64,000 nt of DNA from Dyadobacter fanqingshengii (GTDB taxonomy: Bacteria > Bacteroidota > Bacteroidia > Cytophagales > Spirosomataceae). This document shows positions 8,054 through 16,281 of this stretch, piece after piece; within the stretch, counting starts at the first letter, position 1, and the number at the start of each line of letters is the position of its first letter. A program made the translations under genes and the position numbers. The DNA is taken from positions 6,074,501 to 6,138,500 of the forward strand of contig NZ_CP098806.1 in NCBI RefSeq assembly GCF_023822005.2, in the 5' to 3' direction. The notes beneath the pieces were generated by a model. That model was not told the origin of the DNA. It made no database searches and worked only from the letters and a program-made list of their open reading frames with translations.

Positions 8054-11000
8054 TCAGAATCCGAAATTGATACCAACCTGGTACATTTTGGAATTAGGAT
8101 AATTTCCCTGATCCACGCCGAGAACAGTGCTTCCCGGCGTCGACCCAACAGAGGTAACCTCAGGATCGATGCCGCTGTATTTTGTGATGGTAAACAGGTT
8201 CTGCGCTTGCACGTAAACACGAGCGCTCTCGAATCCTATTTTAGACAAAACCTTGGAAGCCAATGTGTAACCCAGCGTCAGGTTTTTCATGCGGAAATAT
8301 GAACCGTCTTCAATGAAATAGCTCGATGGCTGCTGGCTGCGGCTGTCGTTCGCGTCCAGGATCGGAAGCACGGCGTCAGGGTTATCAGGCGTCCAGGAAT
8401 CGTTCAGCATGCGGAGGCTTCTGTTACCTGCCTGGTTGTTGAAATCAACCCATCTTTTAACCATATTGATGATCTGGTTGCCTTTAACACCCTGAAAGAA
8501 TGCCGAAAGGTCGAAGTTTTTGTAACCAACATTCAGGTTAATACCATAGGTGAAATCCGGGTGTGGGTTGCCGAGAAATTTGCGGTCATTGTCTGTGATG
8601 GTCCCGTCACCGTCTGTATCGTGGTATTTGTATTTACCCACAGCCGCATAACCCGGATATTTAGGACCATTATCCACTTCGCCCTGATTTTGGTAAATCC
8701 CATCGATTTGTAAACCATAAAATGAATACAACGGCATTCCTGCAACCGAGCGCGTCCATGTATAGCTACGTATTGCAGGTCCCAGAAGCACTGCACTCGT
8801 GCTGCTGTTCAGCCTGCCAACTTCATTTTTATAAGTAGAGAAATTGACGCCCAAAGAATAGGTAAGGTCGCCATTCAATGCTTTGTTATTGAAGTCGAGC
8901 GCAAGGTCAATTCCCTTGTTGTTCATTTCACCCACATTCACGAAAGGAATGGTTGCCACACCTTGCGTTGCAGGCAAAGCCACCTGATAAAGCATATCCG
9001 ATGTCGTACGGTTGTACAAGTCAAGATTGAAGTTGAACAGGCCTTTCAGGAATGTCGCGTCCAAACCAATGTTGGTCTGCGTTGTTGTTTCCCATTTTGC
9101 GTCCGGGTTACCAAATGCGTCCGTGTCGAATCCAGGCTGAACTGCGTTGTTGGAGCCGTCGATGGCGTAAGAAGAAAGGCCAAGGTTTGAGCGGTAAGTG
9201 CTGAAACCGTTATAGTTACCAATTTCCTGGTTACCCGTTTGTCCCCAGCCAGCCCTGATTTTCAAGTCTTCCAACCATGTTAAAGGTTTCAGGAAAGCTT
9301 CTTCCGAAAGCCTCCAACCCGCGCTGAATGCAGGGAATGTTCCGTAACGGTTGTTCTGTCCAAAGCGGGAAGATCCGTCGCGACGCACCGTTGCTTCCAA
9401 TAAATAGCGGTCTTTCAGGGAATAATTGATTTTACCAAAAATGGAGAAAAGCGCCCATTCGTAACCCGCGCCTGCATTATTGATACCCGCCGTTCCGGAG
9501 CTAAGGAACATATACTGAGGATCTTCGGAGAAGAATGTTGTTCTCGTTGCAGAGAAATCACGGCCTGTTCCCTTGATCGCTTCCGTTCCTAAAAGCACGC
9601 CCAGCTTGTGAATGTTCGCGAATGTTTTGTTGTAATTCAATGTGTTAGACCATGTCCAGTTGATGTCATAGGCGTTCGCATTGGTCAAAGCATTGGCTGC
9701 TTCAATTTCCGCTTCTTCCAAATCCATCAATGTATAGCCGACACGGTTGGCAGCGGTAAGGTCAATACCAATGCTCGATTTGGCAGTCAGATCTTTGAGA
9801 ATATCCACTTCCAGATAAGCATTACCGAATGCACGGAAATTATTCGTCTGGTTTTTCCTGGTTCTCCAAAGCTGTGCAACAGGGTTGGTAGCAGGTCCAA
9901 GACCAGCCGCCCTGGTTGCTGCAAAGTTGCCCATAATGTCATAAACCGGAATGATCGACGGGATACGGTAACCGTTTCCAACCGGATTTCCATCCTGGTT
10001 ATTCAGCGAGCTTGCCGTGCCGTTGTTGTTGTAATAACCTTTGTTTTCAGTATAACTTACTTCCAGGTTTTCGCCCAGACGAATGCGTTTTTTGAATGAG
10101 AATTCGGTGTTTGAACGCAATGAGTAACGGTTAAAAGAAGTGTGGATCAGCACACCATCCTGCTTGAAATAGTTGAAAGCGATCGCATAGCGGCCACTTT
10201 CCGTTCCACCGGTTGCACCCACATTGTATTCCTGGATTGCCGCAGGACGCAGGATTTCCTTATGCCAGTCGGTTCCTTCCTTATTCGCTTTTACAATTTG
10301 GTAAAAACCTGTGCGGTTGTAATTGTAAAGTGAAGGATTCACTTTTGGATCACCCTCAAAAAGTCCGTAGCTTGATCCCGCGAGAATATAGTCAGGCACA
10401 ACTGCATTGGCGCCATTGCCATATTGCTGATGAGATGGGTTGCCGTTGGTCAACACGCCCGCATTTTTGCGCTGCGTCCAAAGCAGGTCGCCAAATTGCT
10501 GCGGATCTTTGATCAGGTCCAGCTCCACTTTCCCCGTTTGCAAACCAGCCCTTGAATTGAATGTGAAACGCGGCGCGCCTGCTTTTCCTTTTTTGGTGGT
10601 GATGATAATAACCCCGTTGGCAGCTCTTGAACCGTAAATCGATGCCGAAGATGCATCCTTCAACACCTGCATGGATTCAATGTTGTTTGGGTTAATGCTG
10701 TTGAGACCGCCTTTGGTAGGCACACCATCGATCACATACAAAGGGTCGTTGTTGTTAATGGTTCCAAAACCGCGGATACGGACAGTTGCTTCACCGCCCG
10801 GCGTATTGTTGGACGTTACAGTCACACCTGCAACGCGACCTTGTAATTGTTGTGCAACGTTGGGTGCAGCCACTTTGGTCAATTCCGCTGCGTCCACTGT
10901 CGAAACGGCGCCGGTGATGTCTCTTTTGGATTGGGAAGAATAACCCGTAACGACTACTTCGGTCAGCGCTTTTACGTCAGATTGTAAGATAATGTCAACC

Positions 11001-11656
11001 TGCGATTTGTTGGTAATGTCTACCTCCTGGGTCAGAAAGCCGATGGAAGATACAACCAATGTGGTGCTGCCATCCGGCACAGTCAGCGAGAATGTGCCTT
11101 CGGCGTCCGTGGTTGTTCCTACCGAAGAGCTGCCTTTCAAAACCACGGTTGCTCCCGGAATCGTCCCGCCTGTTGCATCAATGACCTTTCCTTTCACGGG
11201 TACGTCAACGGAGGGGTTCATTTTATTAGATGAACCGGAATTCTGAGCCGGAGCGGGGGCCGATTTGGACGGCGCTCTTTTCAGCAGGATCTGCTTGCCC
11301 GAAACTTCATAAGTAACCTGCAAGGGCGTCAGGAAATTATTCAGGATGGCTTCCAGCTTTTCTTCTTTCGCGCTGAAAGTTACCGTGCGTTGCGAACCGA
11401 TCAGTTCGGGGCTGTACATGAAACTGACGCCCGATAATTTGCCGATCTGATTCAGTGCCGTTCCGATTTTCTGTTCTTTAATGTTGATCGTCAACCTGCG
11501 GCTCAGCACTTCCTGGCCGTAGCCATCGAATGCATAAGAAAGCCCGGAGAACATGGTAATGATCAACATTTGCATGAGGCTGATTCTCATAATTTTAAGC
11601 AGGTGATTCTGCCGGTAAAAGGTTTTTTTCATACTTTTGTTTGTTTTGGTGGTCAT
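8054..11656 (-). CDS. SusC-family TonB-dependent receptor with N-terminal STN signalling domain
   Basis: 1200 residues (or 1192 if the Met at residue 9, position 11632, is the start). After a signal peptide come a secretin/TonB N-terminal short (STN) domain (about 50-125; LTINIKEQKIGTALNQIGK), a carboxypeptidase-regulatory-like domain (about 155-235), the TonB box region (ALTEVVVTGYSSQ), a plug with PLYVIDGVPT and VLKDASSASIYGSRAANGV, and the barrel ending in QVGINFGF. The STN domain contacts a FecR anti-sigma regulator, and fecR plus an ECF sigma gene lie directly upstream on the same strand, giving a complete ligand-sensing uptake system. SusD follows after 48 bases. Confidence 0.96.
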   Translation of the reverse strand: MTTKTNKSMKKTFYRQNHLLKIMRISLMQMLIITMFSGLSYAFDGYGQEVLSRRLTINIKEQKIGTALNQIGKLSGVSFMYSPELIGSQRTVTFSAKEEKLEAILNNFLTPLQVTYEVSGKQILLKRAPSKSAPAPAQNSGSSNKMNPSVDVPVKGKVIDATGGTIPGATVVLKGSSSVGTTTDAEGTFSLTVPDGSTTLVVSSIGFLTQEVDITNKSQVDIILQSDVKALTEVVVTGYSSQSKRDITGAVSTVDAAELTKVAAPNVAQQLQGRVAGVTVTSNNTPGGEATVRIRGFGTINNNDPLYVIDGVPTKGGLNSINPNNIESMQVLKDASSASIYGSRAANGVIIITTKKGKAGAPRFTFNSRAGLQTGKVELDLIKDPQQFGDLLWTQRKNAGVLTNGNPSHQQYGNGANAVVPDYILAGSSYGLFEGDPKVNPSLYNYNRTGFYQIVKANKEGTDWHKEILRPAAIQEYNVGATGGTESGRYAIAFNYFKQDGVLIHTSFNRYSLRSNTEFSFKKRIRLGENLEVSYTENKGYYNNNGTASSLNNQDGNPVGNGYRIPSIIPVYDIMGNFAATRAAGLGPATNPVAQLWRTRKNQTNNFRAFGNAYLEVDILKDLTAKSSIGIDLTAANRVGYTLMDLEEAEIEAANALTNANAYDINWTWSNTLNYNKTFANIHKLGVLLGTEAIKGTGRDFSATRTTFFSEDPQYMFLSSGTAGINNAGAGYEWALFSIFGKINYSLKDRYLLEATVRRDGSSRFGQNNRYGTFPAFSAGWRLSEEAFLKPLTWLEDLKIRAGWGQTGNQEIGNYNGFSTYRSNLGLSSYAIDGSNNAVQPGFDTDAFGNPDAKWETTTQTNIGLDATFLKGLFNFNLDLYNRTTSDMLYQVALPATQGVATIPFVNVGEMNNKGIDLALDFNNKALNGDLTYSLGVNFSTYKNEVGRLNSSTSAVLLGPAIRSYTWTRSVAGMPLYSFYGLQIDGIYQNQGEVDNGPKYPGYAAVGKYKYHDTDGDGTITDNDRKFLGNPHPDFTYGINLNVGYKNFDLSAFFQGVKGNQIINMVKRWVDFNNQAGNRSLRMLNDSWTPDNPDAVLPILDANDSRSQQPSSYFIEDGSYFRMKNLTLGYTLASKVLSKIGFESARVYVQAQNLFTITKYSGIDPEVTSVGSTPGSTVLGVDQGNYPNSKMYQVGINFGF

Positions 11657-11745
11657 AAAAAATCAGCAAAATAATTCCCTTATCCCATTAGGACTTCCAG
11701 TCCGGGGATCTTCTTAGCGCCAGCATAGAGAGGGGGTTAATACAG

Positions 11746-11771
11746 GTGAATGATGTTGACGCATCATTCAC
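11746..11771. terminator. Hairpin between fecR and susC
   Basis: GTGAATGATG (11746-11755) and CATCATTCAC (11762-11771) form a perfect 10-bp stem with a six-base loop. It lies 40 bases past the fecR stop and about 90 bases before susC. The T-run is on the plus-strand side (TTTTTG after 11771), so it is not a textbook terminator for the leftward transcripts; an attenuator, RNA-stabilising or regulator-binding role is possible. Confidence 0.4.
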
Positions 11772-11810
11772 TTTTTGTTTCCGGTCAAATGGTTGGGTTT
11801 AGGTGAATAA

Positions 11811-12929
11811 CTATTTACAAGAACTTCCTTTAATCGTTATCTGATCATCTTTAATGGCATATTCCGCTTCCAGGATCGTGCAAATCCATCTCAGTTTATT
11901 TTCAAGCGGTTCGTCGCCCAATGTCGCCGTAATGCTGCACTGGCCCATGATTTCCTTGTTGAAATTGATCTTCACGCCGTATGCTTTTTCCAGCGCTGCA
12001 AAAACCATTGCTACGGGTGTTTCGGCATAAGTGAAAACCTGGTGTTCAATAGGAATATGCAACAGGACAGGGCTTTTCAGGGCCAGCCTGGTCAGTTTTG
12101 CCTCATTGCGTATGAATGTTGCCTGTTGATTGGGCGTGAGTACAAGTGCAGTAAGGTTTTTATCTGCTTTGTATTGAATGGCTTTTGCATCTCGTTGGGT
12201 ATACACAGAAACTTTTCCCGTTTTCACTGCTACGATCACTTGCGAATCATTTTCACCCGCTTTCACGCTGAAACTGGTTCCGTGCACTTTTGCGACGAGC
12301 TCATTGGCATACACAAAAAATGGTTGTTCCGGATTTTTGGTCACTTCGAAAAAGGCTTCACCGGTCAGGAAAACTTCGCGCCCGGTCTTTGCAAAATGTT
12401 TTGGAAAGCGGACGCTGCTATTTTTATGCAAAACAATTGCGCTTCCGTCTGAGAGCCGGACATATTTGACCTGCTGATCCTTATTGCTGATTTCCGTGAA
12501 TGCATTGTTATCATCGGTTTTGGCAAGATCAGCCTTTTGGTCCGTGCGGAAATATCCTTTTTTATAAATTCCAAAGAGCGCTAATGCCAATCCCAGCAAG
12601 ATAACCAGCGAAGCCGCCACATTCCATTCTACTGAACGGAAACCCTTGAACAGAATCAATTTCCGAGATTCCCGTTCATTTTCAATGCATTTGGCTGTAT
12701 TTAAAGCCTGGCTGATTTTGCTGCTAATGTGTTCATCTGTAATGTGCTGATCAGGAATTTGGAATGAATCCAACAACTCTTTCGCGATGGCGATGATTTC
12801 TTGCTTCTCCTGATCATCTGCCGCCCAGTTATTCCAATGCCGGTTGTCTTCAGGCTGTTCTCCACGCGCCCACGCAACAAAGCGAGGATTGGCGAGTAAG
12901 TCTTTTAATAATGTTGAACTGGAGTGCAT
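11811..12929 (-). CDS. fecR: FecR-family anti-sigma regulator
   Basis: 372 residues. A cytoplasmic N-terminal part binds the sigma factor, and one membrane span lies at about 108-127 (AASLVILLGLALALFGIYKK). The periplasmic FecR domain follows (KYVRLSDGSAIVLHKNSSVR, FLTGEAFFEVTKNPEQPFFV, ANELVAKVHGTSFSVKAGEN), and the C-terminal DUF4974-type domain (TPVAMVFAALEKAYGVKINF) contacts the STN domain of the receptor. It sits between the ECF sigma gene (85 bases upstream) and the STN-type susC, the normal order of such cell-surface signalling systems. Confidence 0.95.
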   Translation of the reverse strand: MHSSSTLLKDLLANPRFVAWARGEQPEDNRHWNNWAADDQEKQEIIAIAKELLDSFQIPDQHITDEHISSKISQALNTAKCIENERESRKLILFKGFRSVEWNVAASLVILLGLALALFGIYKKGYFRTDQKADLAKTDDNNAFTEISNKDQQVKYVRLSDGSAIVLHKNSSVRFPKHFAKTGREVFLTGEAFFEVTKNPEQPFFVYANELVAKVHGTSFSVKAGENDSQVIVAVKTGKVSVYTQRDAKAIQYKADKNLTALVLTPNQQATFIRNEAKLTRLALKSPVLLHIPIEHQVFTYAETPVAMVFAALEKAYGVKINFNKEIMGQCSITATLGDEPLENKLRWICTILEAEYAIKDDQITIKGSSCK

Positions 12930-13014
12930 GCAGATAAGCGGCTTTTCTTACATTATCCGATTATGCTGCTGAAATACTCACCTGGGATACAGAATTTTTC
13001 CTTTTGAGTGATAT

Positions 13015-13620
13015 TTAATACAAAATTTGGGAAATGTACCAGAGTAGGACCGAATATGGAGGTGCGTAAGTCCATACATTTCGTAGATTATGGAGTGCCC
13101 GCTGAATGATGTTGCTCACAGACTGAGAGTTGATGGAAAGGAGCCTAGCGATCTCCTCGGGTTGCAGATTTTGAAAAAAACGGAGATAAATTACCTCCTG
13201 CTGACGCACCGGCAATTGCTCCACGGCATTTTTGACCTTTCGTTTCAATGCGACATCATTTTCGCGCTGAATAAGGGAATCCTCACAGGAAAACTCCGCA
13301 TTGATATCGTCGAAGCGATCTGTAAGTTCGACTTCCCCGGATAAGGGTTTTATTGTTTTAAGAATGCGGTGGCGAAATGATTTGATAAGGTAATATTTGA
13401 CCGAAGGTGTATCATTGATAGAATTCCGGTGCAGCCACAGATGGACAAGCAGATCCTGCAATGTGTCCTCAATTATCTGCATATTGGTCGTGAACCGTTG
13501 GCCGTATTGGATCAGCGTGCGGTAATAGCGGCGCGAAAGTTCTGTGTAGGCATCTTCATCACCGCTGCGGAAGTAATTCCAAAGAATAGCATCGTCGGTA
13601 TGTTTAGAAAATGGCGCCAA
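13015..13620 (-). CDS. ECF RNA polymerase sigma factor (Bacteroidota FecI-like)
   Basis: About 201 residues. No ATG exists at the 5' end; TTG codons at 13620 and 13650 are the possible starts, and I chose 13620 because it places the sigma-2 domain (TDDAILWNYFRSGDEDAYTE) near the N-terminus, as in relatives. Sigma region 2 includes DTLQDLLVHLWLHR. Region 4 has EQLPVRQQEVIYLRFFQNLQ and a helix-turn-helix at PEEIARLLSINSQSVSNII. It probably directs transcription of the susC/susD/isomerase unit when FecR is signalled by the occupied receptor. The rare start codon may keep its level low. Confidence 0.9.
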   Translation of the reverse strand: MAPFSKHTDDAILWNYFRSGDEDAYTELSRRYYRTLIQYGQRFTTNMQIIEDTLQDLLVHLWLHRNSINDTPSVKYYLIKSFRHRILKTIKPLSGEVELTDRFDDINAEFSCEDSLIQRENDVALKRKVKNAVEQLPVRQQEVIYLRFFQNLQPEEIARLLSINSQSVSNIIQRALHNLRNVWTYAPPYSVLLWYISQILY

Positions 13621-13761
13621 TGTACAGAAGTAAAATGCTGGTCTTGCCAAAAATAGGCATTGGTTGTTATATATAAAATACTGTTTTGTATATTATTAGA
13701 ATAACAAAATTTAATTGCTTTATTCTGCAAAAAGGCAGGTTTTGCTAAGGTCAGGCAAAAT

Positions 13762-13791
13762 AAAAGCCACACTTTGCGGGTGTGGCTTTTT
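13762..13791 (-). terminator. Terminator after the GH29 gene
   Basis: AAAAGCCACAC (13762-13772) pairs with GTGTGGCTTTT (13780-13790) over a seven-base loop, and T-runs flank both sides, so it may work in both directions. It lies 21 bases beyond the fucosidase stop and separates it from the sigma gene. Confidence 0.75.
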
Positions 13792-13811
13792 GTGTAAATA
13801 TGCTTCCAACT

Positions 13812-15275
13812 CTATTCCGAATCCTTGTAAAGGCCGAACTCGCTGATGGCAATGCTGACGGGTGATTTGGTGATGCGGAGCCTTACTTTTTGGGTTGTAA
13901 CGGGTGTTGTAAGCTTTACGATTCGCTTTGCGCCCACGCTGGTCCCTTTGTGGATTTCCTTCCAGGCGTTGCCTTCCCAGCTGTCAACAGCAAATTCTTC
14001 AATACGTTGTCCGAGCTTGATAAATTCCTGTAAAGTAATGATATCGAATGTAAAAGGCTGGCTCAGGTCAATAACTACTTCGGGCGTTTTGAAATCATCA
14101 TCAGTGGCCCAGTATGTTTCTGATTTTCCGTCCAGAATGTTTTTCGCACTATAAATGGAGTTGTAACCACGCACATTAACGGCTTTGGATCCGGCTCGAG
14201 CTATCAGATTAGTGGCAAATGTTTGCTTTACATGGTCACCGAAAGATTTCAGCGCCGCAACGTCGTCCTCATGCAACTGCCCGCGTGTGTCCGGTGCCAG
14301 GCCGAGATCCAGCGCAGCGCCGCGCCCGACACTTTTTAAATATAGGTCGAATAGCTTTTCCGGTGTTTTTGGTTTTTCAGTGGGATGATAAAACCAGCCT
14401 TTGCGCAATGGAACGTCACATTCGGCAGGAATCCAGAATTTGCCATTCCGCGTTCCGCCCGGATTTTCAGTTGCATTGGCTTGTCCTGGAACCGCAACAT
14501 TCTGTCCCTCAGACGGCTTGGGTGTAAGCGTTGCCCATGAAGTTTCGTTTACGCTTCCATCCTCATTTCCAGCCCAACGAACGTCCCAGCCAATGTCGCT
14601 GAATATATTTGCGGTCGGTTGTAACTTACGTGTAAGGTTTGTCCACGTAGAATCCCACTGATAATATGTTGTATTATCGATCGCGCGCTTTTCTTTTGCG
14701 CCGCCATAGTAACCGTCGCCTCCGTTGGCGCCGTCATGCCAGGACATAAATAGCTCGCCGTAATTGCTGTAAAGTTCACGAAGCTGCTCCTTGTAGATCG
14801 CAATGTATTCCGGGCCGCCGTATTTGGCATTGTTGCGGTCCCAGGGAGAGCAGTAAACGCCAAATTTTAAACCGTGTTTTCTCGCAGCGTCCGCAACTTC
14901 TTTTACCAAATCCCCTTTTCCGCCACGGAAAGGGCTTTTTGAGATATTGTACTCGGTTGTTTTGGTAGGCCATAATGCAAAACCATCGTGATGTTTTGCT
15001 ACCAGCACAATGCCTTTCAGGCCACCCGCTTTGGCGGCCAATATAATTTGTTCCGCGTTAAAATCGGTCGGATTGAATGTTTTAGGATCCGCGTCTCCGA
15101 ATCCCCATTCCTTATTTTCAAATGTAGTGGGCGTAAAGTGCATAATGCCGTAAACTTCGGTCTCATGCCAGGCTACCTGTCTCGGAGCTGGCAATGCACC
15201 ATAAGGCTTAGGAGGCGTCTGCGCAAATGAATTAAATGCCGTTAAAAGGAAGAGTGCGGCTAGGGGTTTGATCAT
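13812..15275 (-). CDS. Secreted alpha-L-fucosidase, GH29, with C-terminal discoidin-type domain
   Basis: 487 residues with a signal peptide (cleaved after about FAQ19). The GH29 TIM barrel is clear: YGIMHFTPTTFENKEWG, LVAKHHDGFALWPTKTTEYN (about 92-111), KFGVYCSPWDRN and ELFMSWHDGANG, where D181 is the candidate nucleophile. The last 130 residues (about 355-487; ILDGKSETYWATDDDF, VRLRITKSPVSIAISEFGLY) form an F5/8 type C-like sugar-binding module. GH29 enzymes release terminal or core alpha-L-fucose with retention. Together with the glycosylasparaginase about 1 kb upstream on the same strand, this suggests use of fucosylated N-glycans. Confidence 0.92.
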   Translation of the reverse strand: MIKPLAALFLLTAFNSFAQTPPKPYGALPAPRQVAWHETEVYGIMHFTPTTFENKEWGFGDADPKTFNPTDFNAEQIILAAKAGGLKGIVLVAKHHDGFALWPTKTTEYNISKSPFRGGKGDLVKEVADAARKHGLKFGVYCSPWDRNNAKYGGPEYIAIYKEQLRELYSNYGELFMSWHDGANGGDGYYGGAKEKRAIDNTTYYQWDSTWTNLTRKLQPTANIFSDIGWDVRWAGNEDGSVNETSWATLTPKPSEGQNVAVPGQANATENPGGTRNGKFWIPAECDVPLRKGWFYHPTEKPKTPEKLFDLYLKSVGRGAALDLGLAPDTRGQLHEDDVAALKSFGDHVKQTFATNLIARAGSKAVNVRGYNSIYSAKNILDGKSETYWATDDDFKTPEVVIDLSQPFTFDIITLQEFIKLGQRIEEFAVDSWEGNAWKEIHKGTSVGAKRIVKLTTPVTTQKVRLRITKSPVSIAISEFGLYKDSE

Positions 15276-15488
15276 TGTCAGGTATTGATATTAGGTAAAT
15301 AGAGTCAGGAGTTATTCGAAAAGTGAAGATCGCTTTTTTTAAAACAGATCACTAATTTTTGATTAGGATGTTAATTTTAAAATCAATGTCATTGTTGAGC
15401 GAAACATCAGGGGATTGAATCATAACAAAAATCTTAATTTAAATTTATAAATTTGAATCACCTACCAACGTTCAACTTTAATTTTATC
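15276..15488. other. AT-rich gap between the fucosidase gene and the toxin-antitoxin pair
   Basis: 213 bases without a gene, probably containing the divergent promoters of the fucosidase gene and the toxin-antitoxin operon. No clear -33/-7 pair or strong palindrome was found. Confidence 0.4.
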
Positions 15489-15776
15489 ATGTTAAATATA
15501 GTCGAAAACTACATGCAGTTGAAGAAGAACATGGGTACGCTCATTAACAAATCCGGTTACAAAAACGCTTTCCTGGCTGAGCAAATCGGCATGCCAGCGC
15601 CAACATTCAGCGTCAAAAAGCAACGCGGAAATTGGACAGAAAACGAAATGAAGCAGATTTTAGCCATTATTCAAAATGAAAAACTTGAAGATTTCTTCTT
15701 TCTTGAGGTAATGAGAGCTGAATCTGATGAACCAAGGCATCCTATTGCTGATCTCAAGAAAGAAATGGGATGGTAG
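15489..15776 (+). CDS. Antitoxin with helix-turn-helix-like segment, partner of RelE-like toxin
   Basis: 95 residues from the ATG at 15489; a TTG at 15453 would add 12 residues of low likelihood. A possible helix-turn-helix runs through GYKNAFLAEQIGMPAPTFSV, with a basic KKQRGNW after it, and the acidic tail (ESDEPRHPIADLKKEMGW) may bind the toxin. I do not recognise a named family. It overlaps the toxin start by seven bases, and the small-HTH-protein plus RelE-like-protein order supports the antitoxin role. Confidence 0.7.
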   Translation: MLNIVENYMQLKKNMGTLINKSGYKNAFLAEQIGMPAPTFSVKKQRGNWTENEMKQILAIIQNEKLEDFFFLEVMRAESDEPRHPIADLKKEMGW

Positions 15777-16054
15777 TTCAGTATGTTAAAAGGTTTTCAA
15801 AAGAATTAAAAAGTACGCCAAAGGATATTCAGAAAAGAGTTTTTGACATTATCAACACATTGGAAGCCGCGCAGAACCTGGAAAGTTCGGGTTTGGATTA
15901 CACACGCATGGAAGGCCAGAAAAGCGGCGAAAACTATTTTCGAATCCGGGTTGGTGATTGGCGGATTGGCATTGAATGCATTCATCCTGATATCACTTTG
16001 TTGCGGATCCTGAGTCGTGGCAGCATCTACAAATCCTTCCCACCCAGATCTTAA
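15770..16054 (+). CDS. RelE/ParE-superfamily toxin
   Basis: 94 residues with the RelE-fold pattern: an N-terminal strand and two helices (VQYVKRFSKELKSTPKDIQK, RVFDIINTLEAAQNL), then the beta sheet YTRMEGQKSGENYFRIRVGD, WRIGIECIHPDITLLRILSR and a C-terminal GSIYKSFP. The YFRIRVGDWRIG core is typical of the family. The mode (ribosome-dependent mRNA cutting or gyrase poisoning) cannot be told from sequence. It is coupled to the preceding antitoxin and sits inside an otherwise minus-strand glycan locus, so it may be a later insertion. Confidence 0.8.
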   Translation: MVVQYVKRFSKELKSTPKDIQKRVFDIINTLEAAQNLESSGLDYTRMEGQKSGENYFRIRVGDWRIGIECIHPDITLLRILSRGSIYKSFPPRS

Positions 16055-16281
16055 TTGATCACAAACAAACAGGCAGGCTGCTGCCCGATTTCAGTTGCGG
16101 TTTTTGCTGGGATTTCTATGCTACTGCTTGCTTTCATGTGGTCTGCGATTTTTTACGTTGTTCGCCAGACAGAAAGCGTAGGCAGAATTCCCGCGAAAAC
16201 AGAGCCGCCAAAAGGAGCGTAAATTTCAATTCCCTCATTAATTGTGAATGTTGCTCTTTCAGGAGAAGTGGCTTTTTGCAT
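16051..16281 (-). pseudogene. Possible small broken reading frame after the glycosylasparaginase gene
   Basis: On the minus strand an ATG at 16281 (inside the 3' end of the asparaginase gene, other frame) opens a 42-codon frame including ERATFTINEGIEIYAPFGGS that stops at 16153-16155; the same frame continues after that single stop for 33 more sense codons (KIADHMKASSSIEIPAKTAT) to another stop at 16051. The composition looks protein-like, which suggests a small gene with one nonsense mutation or a gene remnant. I recognise no family. It could also be chance. Confidence 0.25.

Noticed and set aside
13512..13772. 86-codon minus-strand frame overlapping the sigma gene start
   Set aside because: It lies in a different frame from a well-supported sigma factor and spans the terminator region; no recognisable content.
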